Assembly: GCA_038210655.1 (NCBI GenBank)
Contig: JBBQWM010000005.1
Span: 141,491 to 205,490, forward strand
Direction of reading: 5' to 3'
Length of the DNA stretch: 64,000 nt
DNA from: 54-19 sp038210655
GTDB lineage: Bacteria > Chloroflexota > Chloroflexia > Chloroheliales > Chloroheliaceae
A program made the translations under genes and the position numbers. This document shows, one piece after another, positions 33,337 through 40,607 of this stretch. Positions within the stretch are counted from its first letter, which is position 1. The number at the start of each line of letters is the position of its first letter. The notes under the pieces are model-generated. The model saw only the letters and a program-made list of their open reading frames with translations, ran no database searches and had not been told where the DNA came from.

Positions 33337-34704
33337 TTGGGCTATAACATACAAATGATCGCACCGACTTCTTTCTTTGCCGATACCGGTTGTCATGTAC
33401 GGATTTTGGAAGAGATCGAGACGCTGCAAGACGCTGGACACCGCGTGACAGTTTGTACTTATCACATGGGTGATGAGGTGGAAGGCGTAAAGATTAAACG
33501 TAGTCTGGATGTCCCCTGGCACAAAGGGGTTCAGGTTGGGAGTAGTCGTCACAAACTTTATTTTGATGCAATGTTGGCCCTCAAATCAGCCCAGGCAGTC
33601 TGGCGAGATAAGCCTGATATTATTCATGCACACTTGCACGAGGGCGCTTTGATTGGCTACCCGCTCAAGTTGCTCCGAGGTGGTCGCACCCCCCTTATCT
33701 TTGATTTTCAGGGTAGCCTGACCAGCGAGATGCTTGACCATAATTTTTTACGTAAAGAGGGGCCATTTTACAAACCGGCTCTACTGCTTGAACGGTTTAT
33801 CAACCGCCTGCCCGACCGCATTATCACCAGTTCACGCAATGCTACCAATATTTTGCGCGACGAGTATCACGTTCCAGCCGAAAAAATTGCTACTATTACC
33901 GACCGGGTGAATTTGCAGCGCTTCCGTCCGGCCCAGAATGCCGAGGAGGAGGCCGCTACCGAGCGGTTGCGCCAATCGCTCGGTATTCCCGCCGACCGCA
34001 AAGTGGTCGTTTATCTGGGGTTATTGGCCCACTACCAGGGAACCGAAGTGTTGTTGGAAGCGGCCCGTTTGATAAAAGAAGAAATGCCAGAAGCTTTCTT
34101 TGTAATAATGGGTTATCCCGGTGTTGAAAGCTATGCCCAGTTAGCCGAGAGTATGGGCTTGCAAAATAGCGTGATCTTTCCCGGTCGGATTCCCTATAAG
34201 GATGCGCCACTTTATTTGAGGTTGGGAGATGTCGCGGTGGCTCCCAAGATGAGCGCAACCGAAGGAGCCGGGAAAATCCCTAACTATATGGCAATGGCGT
34301 TGCCAGTCGTGACTTTTGATACGCCTATCAGCCGGGAATTTTTGGGCGAATTGGGCCGCTACGCCGAGTTTGGTTCGGCCCGTTCGTTGGCCGATCAGAT
34401 CAAAGCTTTGTTAGCCGACGACACTAAACGTCTGGCTTTGGGTCAAGCTGTCCGAACCAGAGCCGTCGCTGATATGGGTTGGAACCGCGCTCGCTATCAA
34501 CTAGAAGCCGTTTACGAGCAGGCTATCGCCCGCCGCCAGCGCCCTATACCCAGCCTCGATCTGGGGGTGGCGGCAGACAGTGGCTCCGACCGGAATGTCC
34601 GGCTTAATGTTAGCGCGGCAGCCGATAGTGGTTCTGACCGTGAAGCAGTAGTCTGGGAAGAAGCTTTGCCTACCAACCCAAACCAATCTTCTCAACACGC
34701 TTAG
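33337..34704 (+). CDS. GT4 family glycosyltransferase
   Basis: This 455-residue GT-B fold enzyme belongs to glycosyltransferase family 4. The N-terminal acceptor domain has FFADTGCHVRILEEIETLQDAGH. The C-terminal donor domain has VVVYLGLLAHYQGTEVLLEA and EGAGKIPNYMAMALPVVTFDT, the sugar-nucleotide motif. A TTG at 33337 with AGGTG before it is likely, and ATG 33355 is an alternative. The last 45 residues hold a repeated ADSGSDR and are low complexity. The TAG stop lies at the boundary of element A2. It could build envelope glycans or glycolipids. Substrates are unknown. Confidence 0.9.
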   Translation: MGYNIQMIAPTSFFADTGCHVRILEEIETLQDAGHRVTVCTYHMGDEVEGVKIKRSLDVPWHKGVQVGSSRHKLYFDAMLALKSAQAVWRDKPDIIHAHLHEGALIGYPLKLLRGGRTPLIFDFQGSLTSEMLDHNFLRKEGPFYKPALLLERFINRLPDRIITSSRNATNILRDEYHVPAEKIATITDRVNLQRFRPAQNAEEEAATERLRQSLGIPADRKVVVYLGLLAHYQGTEVLLEAARLIKEEMPEAFFVIMGYPGVESYAQLAESMGLQNSVIFPGRIPYKDAPLYLRLGDVAVAPKMSATEGAGKIPNYMAMALPVVTFDTPISREFLGELGRYAEFGSARSLADQIKALLADDTKRLALGQAVRTRAVADMGWNRARYQLEAVYEQAIARRQRPIPSLDLGVAADSGSDRNVRLNVSAAADSGSDREAVVWEEALPTNPNQSSQHA

Positions 34705-34841
34705 AGCAAAATGCCGCAATCTTGACCCCTGTAGGAGCGAGCTTCTGCTCGCGATTGAGAGGGCAGTTGGGTGTTCAATCGCGAGCAGAAGCTCGCTCCT
34801 ACAAAATATTGTTTAGCTCAAGGGCTTTGTATTGTGTTGTA
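34702..34841. mobile_element. Miniature element A2 (140 bp, T1 ends, core K1)
   Basis: The left end TAGAGCAAAATGC begins in the stop codon of the glycosyltransferase. The right end is TTGTATTGTGTTGTA. The core GTAGGAGCGAGCTTCTGCTC is inverted at 34775-34801. Same size and layout as A1 and A4. Confidence 0.8.
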
Positions 34842-34846
34842 TAAGT

Positions 34847-34910
34847 AAAAACCAGCCCGACCCTACCGTTGCTAATCATCTGGCAACAGAACCGTCGGAC
34901 TGGTTTTATT
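34847..34910. terminator. Bidirectional terminator
   Basis: AAAACCAGCCCGAC and GTCGGACTGGTTTT form a long stem with one mismatch, ending in A and T runs. It separates the convergent glycosyltransferase and cNMP-binding genes. Confidence 0.75.
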
Positions 34911-34940
34911 ATTGCGAAAAGTACGATAAAGATAAAAGGA

Positions 34941-35300
34941 TTAGGCGAATTGCTTGTTCATGCGACGAATGCGTTGCGACATAATCTCCAAAAGTTGGGT
35001 AGCAAAGTAGGGGTTATGCTGCACCAAAAAAGCGAAGCGCTGCTCATTCAAGGCTACTAGCTTGCAATCGGTGCTGGCAACTGCGGTAGCGCTCCGCAAG
35101 CCATCCTCGATCAAAGCCATCTCACCTACGACAGTTCCGGGTTCGAGGGTTTCGACCAAATTGCCGTTGACCAGCACGTTTACTTCACCCTCTAAAATAA
35201 CATACATTTTTTTGCCGGATTGCCCTTGCTCAAAAACAACCTGACCTGCCGAAAAGCTTTCAAAGTCTGTTGTGTTTTGAAAAAGATTTATTGTACTCAT
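34941..35300 (-). CDS. Cyclic nucleotide-binding domain protein
   Basis: This 119-residue single-domain protein has the cNMP-binding beta-roll: FSAGQVVFEQGQSGKKMYVILEGEVNVLV, GTVVGEMALIEDGLRSATAVAS (the phosphate-binding cassette) and LVALNEQRF, then C-terminal helices. No DNA-binding helix or catalytic domain is attached, so it may sense a nucleotide and act through protein contacts. GEMALIEDGLRSATA has Arg at the phosphate position, as in cAMP or cGMP binders. AAAGGAG lies 11 bases before the ATG. Which nucleotide it binds is unknown. Confidence 0.9.
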   Translation of the reverse strand: MSTINLFQNTTDFESFSAGQVVFEQGQSGKKMYVILEGEVNVLVNGNLVETLEPGTVVGEMALIEDGLRSATAVASTDCKLVALNEQRFAFLVQHNPYFATQLLEIMSQRIRRMNKQFA

Positions 35301-35746
35301 TTTAATTATTCTCCTTTCTGACCACATTAACCACGCTTTATTATTACCCGGTCTAGCGGATTTGAGATAGACTGAACTGCCTATTGTAGAGTTCGACTAT
35401 CGTCCAGTTTCCAACTAGGTCTTTAGACGTAGCCTGTCGCGCTAAATCCCCCACAGGCGCGGTGTTCTACAAAGAGTTAAGCATTACCTTTTCAGATAAG
35501 CGCAGTGTTGTAGTTTAGTCCAACTTAGATTCGAGGGCGGTATAGTATTTGCACAGTTCTTTAGTAGATTGAGCGCTATAGTCGGCTTGTTCCGGCTTGC
35601 ACGATCTGCTTAACTCATCTATTTCTTACAAGAGATTGGGTACAGGTAGGCCAAGTAAATTAACCAATTTACTAGAAATAAGGAAAATTGTGTAGTCCGT
35701 ACAGCCTGTCTATGCCTATTGATTATCGAGGAGGTAAAGTAATTTT
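35301..35746. other. Divergent promoter region
   Basis: A 446-base spacer between divergent genes. No gene, element or clear consensus promoter was recognised. Confidence 0.4.
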
Positions 35747-36313
35747 ATGGAAACAAGTAGCTTGAACGGAATGAAGATTGCGATTCTGGCAACCGACGAT
35801 TTTGAACAAGTTGAGTTGACCGAGCCAAAGAAAGCGCTGGAACAGGCCGGAGCCACTGTTCAAATTATTTCTGACAAGTCGGGTCAGATTCAAGGGATGA
35901 ACCACGATGTCAAGGCCGATAGCTTTAAGGTAGATTTGACCTTCGATCAGGCTAAAGCGGAGAATTTTGAGGCCGTGCTATTGCCGGGTGGAGCGCTCAA
36001 CGCCGACAATCTGAGGGTAAACCCCAACGCCAAAGAGTTTGTCCGGCAGATCGACCGGGCGGGCAAGCCTATCGCGGTTATTTGCCACGCGCCCTGGCTA
36101 TTGGTATCGGCGGGTTTGGTCGAAGGTCGCCAACTAACCAGCTATCACACTATTCAGGACGATATTCGCAACGCAGGCGGCAAATGGAGCGACCAGGAAA
36201 CGGTACATGATCGCAACTGGATTAGCAGCCGTAGCCCCAAAGATATTCCGGCTTTTAACCAGGCTATGATCGAGTTGTTTGTTCAATCGCGCTCGAAAAC
36301 TTCGGTTCGTTGA
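35747..36313 (+). CDS. DJ-1/PfpI family protein (YhbO-like)
   Basis: This 188-residue PfpI-family protein has IAILATDDFEQVELTEPKKAL at the start, the Glu of the dyad region, AVLLPGGALNADNLR, and the nucleophile elbow VICHAPW (Cys near residue 116, then His). YhbO-like members act as stress-protective deglycases or glyoxalases, and some are called intracellular proteases. GAGGAGG lies just before the ATG. It is a single gene. Confidence 0.9.
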   Translation: METSSLNGMKIAILATDDFEQVELTEPKKALEQAGATVQIISDKSGQIQGMNHDVKADSFKVDLTFDQAKAENFEAVLLPGGALNADNLRVNPNAKEFVRQIDRAGKPIAVICHAPWLLVSAGLVEGRQLTSYHTIQDDIRNAGGKWSDQETVHDRNWISSRSPKDIPAFNQAMIELFVQSRSKTSVR

Positions 36314-36330
36314 GAACCACTCTCATAAGC

Positions 36331-36456
36331 TATAGCAGAACACTATCTACCTATTTGTAGGAGCGAGCTTCTGCTCGCGATTGAACACCCGGCTGCGGCT
36401 TTAATCGCGAGCAGAAGCTCGCTCCTACAATCGTTTAGTTACTCTACATTTTAGTA
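36331..36456. mobile_element. Miniature element A3 (126 bp, T1 ends, core K1)
   Basis: The left end is TATAGCAGAACAC and the right end CATTTTAGTA. The core is GTAGGAGCGAGCTTCTGCTC with its inverted copy. It is slightly shorter than A1, A2 and A4, and its right end has decayed. It follows the pfpI-like gene by 17 bases. Confidence 0.7.
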
Positions 36457-36555
36457 GAGAGCTTGTGTCAAAAATACCAGAAGTGTCTTTTGGCAAAGTA
36501 TATTCACAATTATAGGTTCTTTTTCCGGTGAGTTCTAAACTTCGGATTGGTCAAA

Positions 36556-37245
36556 TTATGGCAGTAATACGCTTTGTCCACTGCCATAGCGTTTTTGGCT
36601 TTTCCCATTTAACACAAAGATATTGCCAGTTCCGGCGACCTGCCACTCCCGCCCACTTCCGATCAGGCCGGTTGAACCTTCCACCCCTATGACGGTTGCG
36701 CCACGTGACGCATACCGTCCTAATCCGCTCAACCAGCCTGGAATTTCATCAAAATGGGGAATAACGGCTAAACCGGGAGCCAAACCTAAAGCCGGTTGGG
36801 AGCGCAAAAAACTGGGGAGGCTACCTGCAAGGGCCATCGCGCCCGCCGAACAACCCGCCACCACCCCACCCGCCTGGAAGACCTGTTCAATCGCTTGCCA
36901 GCACTTAGTGTCGCGCAAGGTCTTGACCAGATAGCCCGGTTTGCCGCCTGATAAATAGATGAAATTGGTCGCCGCGATCCGTTCGGCCAGTTTAGCAGAG
37001 TCGGCTTCCTCGCGAGTACCGATCATGATAGCTTCGGCGCTGGCTCCCAATCGCTCAAAATGTTCGATACCCATTCTAGCCCAGCGTTCCATCACTTCCG
37101 GCCCGTCCGGGGCGGAAGCCGTCGGCAGCACCAGTACTCGCGGCGCGTCGTCGAGCCTTGCCAGCAATGCCCGGTCGAGCAGGTCTGAACCGGGTAGAAA
37201 TTCGCCCGATCCGATCAGGGCCACCGTTCCTTTTCTTATCCTCAT
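36556..37245 (-). CDS. Peptidase S51-like / cyanophycinase-like protein
   Basis: This 229-residue protein belongs to the class I amidotransferase fold with a Ser nucleophile. LIGSGEFLPGSDLLD starts it. IYLSGGKPGYLVKTL and GCSAGAMALAG (nucleophile elbow with Ser near residue 133) follow, then IPHFDE with a likely His. Members include dipeptidase E (cleaving Asp-X) and cyanophycinase. GGAGGAAG precedes the ATG. The substrate is not clear, and no cyanophycin synthetase is nearby. Confidence 0.85.
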   Translation of the reverse strand: MRIRKGTVALIGSGEFLPGSDLLDRALLARLDDAPRVLVLPTASAPDGPEVMERWARMGIEHFERLGASAEAIMIGTREEADSAKLAERIAATNFIYLSGGKPGYLVKTLRDTKCWQAIEQVFQAGGVVAGCSAGAMALAGSLPSFLRSQPALGLAPGLAVIPHFDEIPGWLSGLGRYASRGATVIGVEGSTGLIGSGREWQVAGTGNIFVLNGKSQKRYGSGQSVLLP

Positions 37246-37642
37246 TTTTCTTCCTCCGACCTCATTCTAAACTACTCCTGAAGATCGCTCAATCGCGGTC
37301 GATTGCGCGTTTGCACAGATAAGCGTCAGTTTAGTGCAACCTAGCCAGGCTATACTATTCCCTAAACCTGGGTTGAATTATCTTAGAAAAATTTTCGCAG
37401 GAAATTTTTCTAAGATATATAGTTGAGTGTTTTGGGCCGAGATTTTCACGGTCGCCCATTTTACCTTTTGAACCCCTGCAAAAAACCTGACGCTCACCAT
37501 AGCTGCTTTTCCAACTTGAGGTCAGGCAGAAACTCAGATTTATTCACTGAACGCGCCCGGATTTTCACTTGTAAGGCTGGGATGGTAGAATAGGCGGGTT
37601 ATAAGGCTTGGCGTAAACGGTGAAGGGTTGAGGAGGCGTAGA
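37246..37642. other. Divergent promoter region holding an element E copy
   Basis: Element E2 lies at about 37317-37498. The rest is promoter DNA for two divergent genes. No gene is supported. Confidence 0.4.
37317..37498. mobile_element. Miniature element E2 (about 182 bp)
   Basis: The left end ATAAGCGTCAGTTTAGTGCA and the right end TGCAAAAAACCTGACGCTCA (then CC) match E1. The central palindrome TTATCTTAGAAAAATTTTCG and its inverse is intact, showing the state of E1 before element F inserted. No clear target duplication. Confidence 0.75.
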
Positions 37643-38605
37643 ATGGAATATCGTAATCTTGGTCGGTCAGGTGTAAAAGTCAGTGCGATTAGTCTGGGTA
37701 GCTGGTTGACTTATGGGGGTAGCGTGGGAGCTAATACGGCCCGCGAATGTATTTTGCAGGCGTATGAACTGGGCGTGAATTTGTTTGATACCTCCAATGT
37801 CTATCACGGCGGGGAAGCCGAGCAGGTGCTGGGCGACGTGCTAAAGGGGTTGCCCCGCTCGTCGTATGTGCTGGCGACCAAAGTTTTCTTCCCGGTTGGT
37901 GAGGGGCCGAACGCCCGAGGGCTTTCGCGCAAGCATATTATGGAGCAAGCTCATGCCAGTTTGCGGCGGCTCAAGACCGATTATATTGATCTTTATCAGT
38001 GCCATCGCTACGACCCAAATACGCCCCTGGACGAGACTTTACGCGCCCTGGACGATTTGGTAACGCAAGGCAAGGTGGTCTACGTGGGGGTGAGCGAATG
38101 GAGTGCCGAGCAGATTGCGGCGGCCATGCAGGTAGCTCATCAGTTTAACCTCGACCCAATCGTCTCCAATCAGCCGCAGTATAATATGATTGTGCGTGGC
38201 ATTGAAAAAGAGGTGATCCCGCTCAGCCAGCGCGAAGGGGTTGGGCAAATCGTTTGGTCGCCGCTGGCGCAGGGGGTTTTGAGCGGCAAGTATCAGCTCG
38301 GTCAATCCTTGCCGGAAGGTAGCCGGGCGCTTGACTCGCGCTCGAACCAGTTTATGGGGCCACTCTTGCAAGAGCCAGTGTTACAGGCTATCGACCGCTT
38401 GCGGCCCATCGCCGACGGGCTAAACCTGAGTCTATCTCAGTTGGCTCTAGCCTGGGTCTTGCGCCAGCCCAATGTCTCCAGCGCTATTACCGGCGCGTCC
38501 CGTCTGGAACAAGTCACCGAGAATGTGGGTGCGGCAGGCATCAAACTCGACAATAACGTTCTGACTGCCATTGATACCGCCCTGAATGGCATCATTCAAT
38601 TATAG
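37643..38605 (+). CDS. Aldo/keto reductase
   Basis: This 320-residue NADPH-dependent AKR has the full tetrad: Asp and Tyr in LFDTSNVYHGG, Lys in VLATKVFF and His in IDLYQCHRYD. SAITGASRLEQV near the end binds the cofactor phosphate. Length and sequence are like YghZ and potassium-channel beta-subunit-type AKRs. ATG 37643 is preferred because GAGGAGGCG lies just upstream. The natural carbonyl substrate is unknown. Confidence 0.93.
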   Translation: MEYRNLGRSGVKVSAISLGSWLTYGGSVGANTARECILQAYELGVNLFDTSNVYHGGEAEQVLGDVLKGLPRSSYVLATKVFFPVGEGPNARGLSRKHIMEQAHASLRRLKTDYIDLYQCHRYDPNTPLDETLRALDDLVTQGKVVYVGVSEWSAEQIAAAMQVAHQFNLDPIVSNQPQYNMIVRGIEKEVIPLSQREGVGQIVWSPLAQGVLSGKYQLGQSLPEGSRALDSRSNQFMGPLLQEPVLQAIDRLRPIADGLNLSLSQLALAWVLRQPNVSSAITGASRLEQVTENVGAAGIKLDNNVLTAIDTALNGIIQL

Positions 38606-38617
38606 GATTATAGGATT

Positions 38618-38741
38618 GCAATTACTCACCGCAGAGGCGTAGAGAAAAGCTAGAATCCAATGGGCGACCACCTAGGGTCGCGCTCTACACCAGATTTTGA
38701 GTAGGGGCGACCCTAGGTGGTCGCCCGGCTTGAGTAATTAC
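38618..38741. mobile_element. Miniature element C (T2 ends, core K2)
   Basis: The ends GCAATTACTCA and TGAGTAATTAC are inverted repeats of the T2 type. The core is GGGCGACCACCTAGGGTCG and its inverse. Part of the left half (CCGCAGAGGCGTAGAGAAAA) is a common intergenic text also seen near 48300. No target duplication could be read. Confidence 0.65.
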
Positions 38742-38766
38742 AATCGTAAATCGTAAATCGTAAATC
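38741..38766. repeat. Heptamer tandem repeat (CGTAAAT)x3
   Basis: Tandem CGTAAAT copies end three bases before the start codon of the DUF6062 gene and so occupy the place of a ribosome-binding site. The same array with five units lies at 18682. Confidence 0.8.
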
Positions 38767-38769
38767 ACT

Positions 38770-39507
38770 ATGCCTACTCAAACTTATTTTGAATTGCTCG
38801 AAATGATGCAGGCGGAAGCCGCTAAACATCGTCGTAGCGGCCATGTCTGCCCAATTTGCCGGATGACGCTGGATGCAGTGGATCGGTTGCTGCATTTATT
38901 GAGCCTGGAAAACGTTAATGACATCGAAACTCGTCAGGAGTTACGGCAATCGGGCGGCTTTTGCAATCGGCATTCCTATCAATGGGCCAAATTGCACGAT
39001 GCACTTGGTACGGCGATCATTTACGAAGACCTCTTGCGCGAAGCTGAACGGCGGATCGAGCGGGGCGATTTTACCCCACCCAAACGGGCGGGCCTTTTCG
39101 GGCGTTCGGTCACACCCGCCAACCCTTTTCAGCCTTGTCCATTATGTGAACAGCAAAAGGAAGTCGAGACCCGGATCATCGCCGATTTCGCGGAGGGCTT
39201 TGCAACCGAAGGGCGGTTTCGGCAAGCTTATGCCGCCCCACTCGTCGCCGGTCTATGCCTGGAACACTTCCGGCAAAGCGCCCTAAAGCTAGAAGGCCCG
39301 CCGCTCGAAGAATTAAGCCGCCACCAACGGGCCAAACTCGCGGCGACCCAGGCTGTTTTGCATCAGATTATCGACAAGATGGATGCCGGGCGCAAGCTAG
39401 AAGGAATGTCGGAAGAAGAAAAAGCCGCCCACCGCGCTATCGGTGAAGAACGCGAAGCCCTGACCCGCGCTATCTGGCAAATGGTTGGCCTGGAGGACGT
39501 GCAGTAA
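38770..39507 (+). CDS. DUF6062 family cysteine-rich protein
   Basis: This 245-residue protein carries four short Cys/His clusters: CPIC (residue 27), GFCNRHSYQW, CPLC (near 124) and GLCLEHF. These are the marks of DUF6062 and probably bind zinc or a redox cofactor. Between them are long helices. No purine-rich ribosome site lies before the ATG because the heptamer repeat abuts it. The stop lies in a CAGTAAATA tandem repeat. Function is not known. Confidence 0.8.
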   Translation: MPTQTYFELLEMMQAEAAKHRRSGHVCPICRMTLDAVDRLLHLLSLENVNDIETRQELRQSGGFCNRHSYQWAKLHDALGTAIIYEDLLREAERRIERGDFTPPKRAGLFGRSVTPANPFQPCPLCEQQKEVETRIIADFAEGFATEGRFRQAYAAPLVAGLCLEHFRQSALKLEGPPLEELSRHQRAKLAATQAVLHQIIDKMDAGRKLEGMSEEEKAAHRAIGEEREALTRAIWQMVGLEDVQ

Positions 39508-39535
39508 ATACAGTAAATACAATAAATACAGTAAT
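39502..39535. repeat. Tandem CAGTAAATA repeat
   Basis: Three and a half copies of CAGTAAATA or CAATAAATA, running from the last codon of the DUF6062 gene into the spacer. The first copy supplies that gene's TAA stop. Confidence 0.7.
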
Positions 39536-39565
39536 TAACAGGGATAGACAGGATGAACGGGATAG
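39536..39565. repeat. Left 30-bp inverted repeat flanking the GxxExxY region
   Basis: TTAACAGGGATAGACAGGAT followed by GAACGGGATA. The inverse at 40551-40580 is identical at 28 of 30 positions. The pair encloses about 985 bases with the GxxExxY gene and three miniature elements. Confidence 0.85.
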
Positions 39566-39644
39566 AATTAGATTATATAAAAAGATGATAACGGCTCAAA
39601 ATGTATCACGCTTCATACTGTTTGAGTTGGGACGGTTAAGATTA

Positions 39645-39760
39645 CTGTAACTGTTCACGAAGTGTCATTCTGAGGCGGGAAATTACCTCAATTTTGATAA
39701 TGTAGGTCTCCCGCCGAAGAATCTCAATTCGTCCAGCTGTTCGGTCGTGAACGATTACAG
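39645..39760. mobile_element. Miniature element D1 (116 bp, T3 ends, core K3)
   Basis: The ends are CTGTAACTGTTCACGA and the inverted TCGTGAACGATTACAG. The 4-mer ATTA lies on both sides (39641-39644 and 39761-39764). The interior has GTCATTCTGAGGCGGG and CCGCCGAAGAATCT, called core K3 here. A second copy lies at 40131. Confidence 0.85.
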
Positions 39761-39819
39761 ATTACTTAAAAAGGCTGTATTTATTCTACTAATGTTACAG
39801 GAGGTTATGGGGTATTGCG

Positions 39820-40227
39820 TTGCTGCCTGAGGAGTTGACCCGGAAAATATTAGAAGCTTGTTTTGAGGTAAGTAATGAGCTAGGGGCGGGCTTTTTGGAG
39901 TCGGTTTATGAGAGGGCTTTGTTGATAGCGTTACACGATAAAGACATTCAGGTTCAATCGCAAGTGTCTTTATCGGTAAAGTTTCGCGGTCAGGTAGTGG
40001 GAGAATACTTCGCAGATATACTGGTCGAAAACATTATTATTCTGGAATTGAAGGCGGTCAAAGATTTAGCTTCTGAGCACCAAGCTCAGGTCATTAACTA
40101 CCTCAAAGCAACCGGCATCGAAGTAGGCTTCTGTAACTGTTCACAGCATGTCATTCTGAGGCGGGGCATTACCTGGGTTTTTGCCAAAGTAAGTTTCCCG
40201 CCGAAGAATCTCAGTTCAAACCACTAG
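39820..40227 (+). CDS. GxxExxY family protein with C-terminus replaced by an element
   Basis: This 135-residue reading frame belongs to the GxxExxY family (SNELGAGFLESVYERAL). The conserved core continues with VSLSVKFRGQVVGEYFADILVEN and ILELKAVKDLASEHQAQVINYLKAT, a PD-(D/E)XK-like pattern. The family usually ends near residue 125 with an NFG...LEYRR motif. Here element D2 has inserted after GIEVGF, and the last 32 residues (from CNCSQHVILRRG) are translated element sequence. Without the element and one 4-bp duplication, the frame continues as LVNFGKPRLEYRRLHK and stops at 40301. The start is a TTG at 39820. The altered protein may be inactive. Function of the family is unknown. Confidence 0.85.
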   Translation: MLPEELTRKILEACFEVSNELGAGFLESVYERALLIALHDKDIQVQSQVSLSVKFRGQVVGEYFADILVENIIILELKAVKDLASEHQAQVINYLKATGIEVGFCNCSQHVILRRGITWVFAKVSFPPKNLSSNH

Positions 40228-40247
40228 ATTTCTGTGAACGGTTACAG
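40131..40247. mobile_element. Miniature element D2 (117 bp) inserted in the GxxExxY gene
   Basis: The ends are CTGTAACTGTTCAC and GTGAACGGTTACAG, with core K3 (GTCATTCTGAGGCGGG ... CCGCCGAAGAATCT). The target duplication GCTT lies at 40127-40130 and 40248-40251. Deleting 40131-40251 restores an open frame to TAA 40301-40303. Confidence 0.93.
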
Positions 40248-40251
40248 GCTT

Positions 40252-40303
40252 CTTAGTCAACTTCGGTAAACCGAGATTGGAATATCGAAGGTTACACAAA
40301 TAA
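40252..40303 (+). pseudogene. Separated 3' end of the GxxExxY gene
   Basis: The frame continues here as LVNFGKPRLEYRRLHK and a TAA stop. It was cut off from its gene by element D2. The text matches the normal end of GxxExxY proteins. Confidence 0.9.
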
Positions 40304-40308
40304 TTGAA

Positions 40309-40433
40309 GTAACTACTCAGGCCACCATGTCATTCTGAGGCGGGGGATTACCTGGATTTTGCCAAAGATAGCTCTCCGCCGAAGAATCTTAGACCCTTCG
40401 CTGTGGCTCAGGGTGACAGGGCTGAGTAGTTAC
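40309..40433. mobile_element. Miniature element C (125 bp, T2 ends, core K3)
   Basis: The ends GTAACTACTCA and TGAGTAGTTAC are a perfect 11-bp inverted repeat. The interior is core K3 as in element D. The flanks TAATTGAA (40301-40308) and TAATTGAT (40434-40441) match at seven of eight positions and look like an 8-bp target duplication that includes the gene's old stop codon. Confidence 0.85.
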
Positions 40434-40460
40434 TAATTGATATGTTATTCTTTGTGAAGA

Positions 40461-40506
40461 GGAATTCTAATCCGATTTGGCTCTATCGAAATTAGAATTC
40501 CCTTTT
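40461..40506. terminator. Hairpin after the GxxExxY region
   Basis: GGAATTCTAAT and ATTAGAATTCC form an 11-bp perfect stem followed by CTTTT. It could end transcription of the GxxExxY gene. Confidence 0.55.
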
Positions 40507-40550
40507 ACATTGAATGCAACTCTGAATGCAGCAATGTATTTACTAATTAT

Positions 40551-40580
40551 TATCCTGTTTATCCTGTCTATCCCTGTTAA
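40551..40580. repeat. Right 30-bp inverted repeat flanking the GxxExxY region
   Basis: TATCCTGTTTATCCTGTCTA followed by TCCCTGTTAA, the inverse of the copy at 39536-39565. Confidence 0.85.
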
Positions 40581-40607
40581 ATGGTTTTAATTGTCTTGAG
40601 AGGTGAG

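Noticed and set aside
40581..40607. Longer N-terminus for AroKB
   Set aside because: The extra nine codons precede a good ribosome site and overlap the edge of the 30-bp inverted repeat.
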